Below, in pieces: positions 60,428 to 64,000 of a stretch of 64,000 bases of DNA. Position 1 is the stretch's first letter. Every line of letters begins with the position of its first letter. Source of the stretch: Escallonia rubra (Eukaryota > Streptophyta > Magnoliopsida > Escalloniales > Escalloniaceae); NCBI GenBank assembly GCA_033065855.1, contig JAVXUO010000423.1, forward strand, positions 1 to 64,000, in the 5' to 3' direction. The translations under genes were made by a program, and so were the position numbers. Under the pieces are notes generated by a model. That model did not search any database. It worked only from the letters and a program-made list of their open reading frames with translations, and had not been told where the DNA came from.

Positions 60428-63158
60428 CTAAGGCATGGTTCCTTGACTAGGACCCCCCACAGCAGGTCCTCCCTGTTCAAAAATTCAAAACTACATTTAG
60501 TCAAAAGTAAACTAAATCACAGTAAACCAAAATCAAAACCACAGTTAGTATACTTACATCCAAATTCATGCTAACTTGACTGCCTCCCACTTGATTGCCT
60601 CCAGTTTGGCTGCCACCAGCTTGGCTGCCACCAGCTTGGCTGCCACTAGCTGCAGCAGTGCCCCTACTAATGCCTCTCACAGGTGCCCTTTGACAGGTCC
60701 TTTTGTTGTGCCCAATTTCCTTACAAATTGCACATTTTATGGTGCATGACCTCTTGCCTTCCTTAGCAAGTTCATCAGCAGCCCTTTTCCTCTCTTTTCT
60801 TGGCCTTCCTGGCAATCTTCTTAATGGTGGAGGCTGCAAGGGATCCCCTGGAGCAGGCTGCCATTGGGACTCATCATGCACTGGGTGCATGACCCCACCA
60901 TAGGTCTTCAAGTATGTGTCCCTGCTGTAGCATACATCCACAAAATCTAATACTTCCATTCTCCTAGTATTGATGCATGCTGCTGCATGCTTGCAAGGTA
61001 TGCCAGTTATATTCCAAACCCTACAACAACAACTCCTCCTTTGAAGATCAACCACATGCACCTTCCCAAGATCAACCACCTCAAATTCTGTACCCCCAGC
61101 ACACATCACTATGCTACAATGCCTAGACTGAGCAATGGCTTGGTTGCATTTTTTCACAATCTTGGGAGCTACCTTACCATCCCAAGAGGCAGCATTTTCA
61201 AACCTTTCATGCACCTTGGACATCAACCTAGTTCTAATAGTATCAACCAAAGATAGCACAGGTTTTTCTCTCAAGTTCCCTAGCCAATTATTGAAGGACT
61301 TAACAATGTTGCTAGTTACATGCTCATTCTTAACAGCATGGTCAAAAGTGTGCCTAGCCCAACTCTCTAACCTATGCCCACTCAACCACTCAGCTGCTTC
61401 TGGTGAGTGGTCCTTCATTTGACCCATGGCAAGGTTAAAGTCATCAACATTATATGCCTTCACAGCAGCCCAGAAATATGCTTTCAACTTGATGCCAGGG
61501 TACTTAGCCTTGAAGTTACAGTAGAGATGCCTGCAGCACCTCCTGTGACTTGCCTGTGGTATGATCTCAGCTAAGGCATTCTCAATACCCTTTTGGCCAT
61601 CAGACATAAATACCCATGGCTTAGCTCCAGAACCATCCCCAATTATGCTGAATAAATGATGAAGAAAAAACCTCCAGCTTTGTGTGTTCTCACTCTCAAC
61701 CACAGCAAAAGCCACAGGGAACAACCCATTATTCCCATCAAGACCCACAGCAGCCAATAACACACCTCCAAAAGGCCCCTTGAGATGACATCCATCAACT
61801 GCAAGAAAGGGCCTACAAGCATGTCTAAAGCCATCTTGGATAGCTGTAAATGAGAAGAAGAGCCTATGGAAGTGAGGCAAATCCAAGTTAGGACTAACCC
61901 TCTGAGTTTCAAGCTTGAACAAGCTACCAGGGTTAGTCCTCATCACTTCATGCCCATACCTCCACAACTTCTTGTATGACTCAGCATGAGACCCCTCTAT
62001 TTTTTCTAGTGCCTTCCTTTTGGCCCTATAGAGCTGCATTCTATGGGCCTCTACACCAAACTTCTCAGCCAACAATTCTTGCAGACCACCCAAACTGATG
62101 TTAGGATTTCCCCTAATGTATTTAAACATCTTCTCTGAAATCCAAGTGGAGTTGGCTTCTTTATTAGTAGTGGCCATCACACAAGTGTGTTCAGGGCCAC
62201 ACTTCTTAATTTTAAATGTTGTGCCATCAGGGATACTGGTTGCACGTATTCTCCAGGCACATCCAGGGCTGCCACAATGAGCAGCCACCCTTGTCTTCTC
62301 ATTCTTGTCTCTCACCAGTTTAAACCCATTCTCAATGGTATAGTCTTTCAAAGTTGCCCTAAAATGATCTACATCTTCAAACAATAAACCCTGATGCAGT
62401 TCAATTTTTTCCCCTTCCTTGTGTTGAAACAACTTCCCACTCATAAATCTGTCTACATTTATTGTTGCCACATCTACATTCTCATCACTGTTGTACAAGG
62501 GGGTTTCTTCATCATCATCACATTCTGACAACATTTCATCACTTGGCTTATCATCATCTATCTCAGTGTCTTCATCATTAGTCCCTGACTCTTCATCACT
62601 CTCACTCACTCCTACTCCTTGCCAATCAAAGTCATCAGAATCATCACTGGACAAATGTATTTCCCCCTCACTTCCTTCTTCTTCATCACTGATGTCCCCT
62701 TCACTTTCTTCTACTTCATTCAAGTCCTCATTTCTAGCTGCCTGACTACTTGGTTCTGGATAACAAACTGCCCCAGGTTCAGCCCTATCAATCTCTAAGT
62801 AGACATGTATATCCTTAGAGTTCTCATATAGTGCAAACATGTCCACTAAAGCCTTATCAGAATTTAATTCAGTCCTGACCTGAGTTCCAGGCAACATGAA
62901 GTACATGTCAATGCATAAACCTAGCCTAGGGGGGAGGTCTTTCAAACATAGCTCAGTTGCATCACTTAGCAAGTCCATGTAACTGTATCTGTCTAGATCT
63001 ACATTCTCAATCTCTCTGGCTATGTTACAGTAGTGGACCAGCAGGGTATGCATTTCTGTAATGTATATACAAAGAGAGTTAACTTGGATGTCAATTAAGC
63101 TGTCAAACAGGGCTGTAATTAACTTGCCAATTTGAAATAATATTATTTTATTTATCAA
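60428..63158 (-). CDS. MULE transposase, two exons, catalytic Glu replaced by Lys
   Basis: Exon 1 is 63158-60558 and exon 2 is 60472-60428, joined at a good donor (GGAT|GTAAGT) and acceptor (TTGAACAG). The product is 881 aa ending GGPAVGGPSQGTMP. Without splicing the frame ends in a hydrophobic tail, clearly intron. Domains: acidic region (about 147-225), DNA-binding zinc region (about 253-330, CGSPGCAWRI), RNase-H-like core with D455 (LAVDGCHLKG) and D520 (FMSDGQKG), then TSNIVKSFNNWL (615-626), where family members have Glu; K620 occupies that position (codon AAG at 61299-61301). A SWIM finger (C710/C712, C722, H724), GRPRK basic patch, zinc knuckle (C809, C812, H817, C822) and Gly-Ser-Gln repeats follow. 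The true start may be M36 rather than M1, whose N-terminus looks unusual. Probably catalytically impaired if K620 is the aligned residue. Confidence 0.92.
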
Positions 63159-63189
63159 TTAAGGCTTTCACAAAGCTGTCAATTAGGTA

Positions 63190-63920
63190 TGTTAATTAGT
63201 TATCTATTAGGGTTTCCATTTGGGTGTCAATTAGGGCTTTAATTTAAGTTCTTAATTGGGCAAGTTGACTAAGTAGTCAATTAGGGTTTCAATTGAGTTG
63301 TCAATTGGGGTTTCGAAAATGAAATTGTATTAGGGCTTCAATTTCAGTGTCGATTAGGAATTTAATTTGATTAAGTAGTCAATTAGGGTTTCAATTAAGT
63401 TGTCAATTGGGGTTTCGAAAACGAAATTGAATTAGGGCTTCAATTTCAGTGTCGATTAGGAATTTAATTTGATTAAGTAGTCAATTAGGGTTTCAATTAA
63501 GTTGTCAATTGAGGTTTCGAAAACGAAATTGAATTAGGGCTTCAATTTCAGTGTCGATTAGGGATTCAATTTGATTAAGTAGTCAATTAGGGTTTCAATT
63601 GAGTTGTCAATTGGGGTTTCGAAAATGAAATTGAATTAGGGCTTCAATTTCAGTGTCGATTAGGGATTCAATTTGATTAAGTAGTCAATTAGGGTTTCAA
63701 TTGAGTTGTCAATTGGGGTTTCGAAAACGAAATTGAATTAGGGCTTCAATTTCAGTGTCGATTAGGGATTCAATTTGATTAAATAGTCAATTAGGGTTTC
63801 AATTGACTTTTCAATTGGGGTTTCAATTTAGGGCTTTTAGGGCTTTCGATTATGGCTTCAATTTAGGGATTTCGGTTTAAGGCTTTCGATTAGGGCTCTA
63901 AGTAGGGCTCTAGTTAGGGT
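63190..63920. repeat. 102-bp tandem repeat with telomere-like TTAGGG words
   Basis: The anchor agtagtcaattaggg (last copy aatag...) occurs at 63,272, 63,374, 63,476, 63,578, 63,680 and 63,782, an exact 102-bp period. Copies differ by a few substitutions only. Each unit holds several caattagggtttcaatt-type words; less regular versions extend on both sides. It lies 30-760 bp upstream of the transposase start, i.e. in its promoter or 5' leader. No open frame is supported. Confidence 0.95.
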
Positions 63921-64000
63921 TTTCTGCTAATAATCATATAACATGCAATAATCATATACTAAACATACAATAACCATACACTTAACATGCAAAAACCATG

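Larger units (their letters stand above)
58743..64000. mobile_element. Large MULE, left part (right end beyond window)
   Basis: The probable left terminus starts gggttaattactcacggccc and has two copies of cccctgaggttt within 100 bp, the style of plant MULE ends. Inside lie the GRF-zinc-finger gene (plus), the transposase (minus) and a 102-bp tandem array. The right inverted repeat should lie past 64,000, so boundaries and TSD cannot be checked here. Confidence 0.6.

Overview
The window is nuclear DNA of a flowering plant, most likely a eudicot. Genes have many small exons with GT-AG introns, and intergenic and intronic DNA is AT-rich and full of plant transposons (MULE, hAT-like, LTR, TRIM, LINE). 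The protein families are plant-specific or match plant orthologues: plant mobile domain (PMD), TSO1-like CXC, plant TOR and plant APC5. I cannot name the species.

Layout. (1) 1-2,020, minus strand: a partial copy of TOR kinase HEAT-repeat exons carrying a frame-shifting internal deletion, next to a HARBI1-type nuclease fragment (2.1-2.4 kb). (2) 3.2-10.2 kb, minus strand: a full-length MULE transposase (887 aa) followed downstream by an intact six-exon PMD gene (about 843 aa). (3) 10.5-17.3 kb: orphan fragments of captured or decayed genes (one ARF exon, a gypsy integrase piece, a TSO1-like CXC exon, two exons of a RING-CH E3 ligase) plus repeats. (4) 17,820-54,895, plus strand: the anaphase-promoting complex subunit APC5. 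Nineteen exons join in one frame (871 aa), but they are spread over 37 kb because the introns are loaded with transposons. The expected last exon is not in the window. (5) 57.6-64 kb: a small MULE-type element, then the left part of a large MULE carrying a GRF-zinc-finger/membrane protein gene and a convergent two-exon MULE transposase. The transposase has Lys where the catalytic Glu is expected. A 102-bp tandem repeat lies upstream of the transposase.

The APC5 introns hold a well-preserved set of small elements whose ends and target-site duplications (TSDs) can be read directly. They include two families of hAT-like non-autonomous elements with 8-bp TSDs (seven complete copies in the window, six of them inside APC5), a complete 651-bp TRIM with a perfect 5-bp TSD, a 1.76-kb non-autonomous LTR element with a Met-tRNA primer-binding site, and a 1.25-kb MULE-type element with ~77-bp inverted repeats.

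The only clearly conserved host gene is APC5. The two MULE loci are the main candidates for multi-gene mobile units (MULE+PMD and MULE+GRF). No tRNA, rRNA or CRISPR was recognised. Exon borders come from reading splice consensus and from recalled family sequences, not from alignment software.
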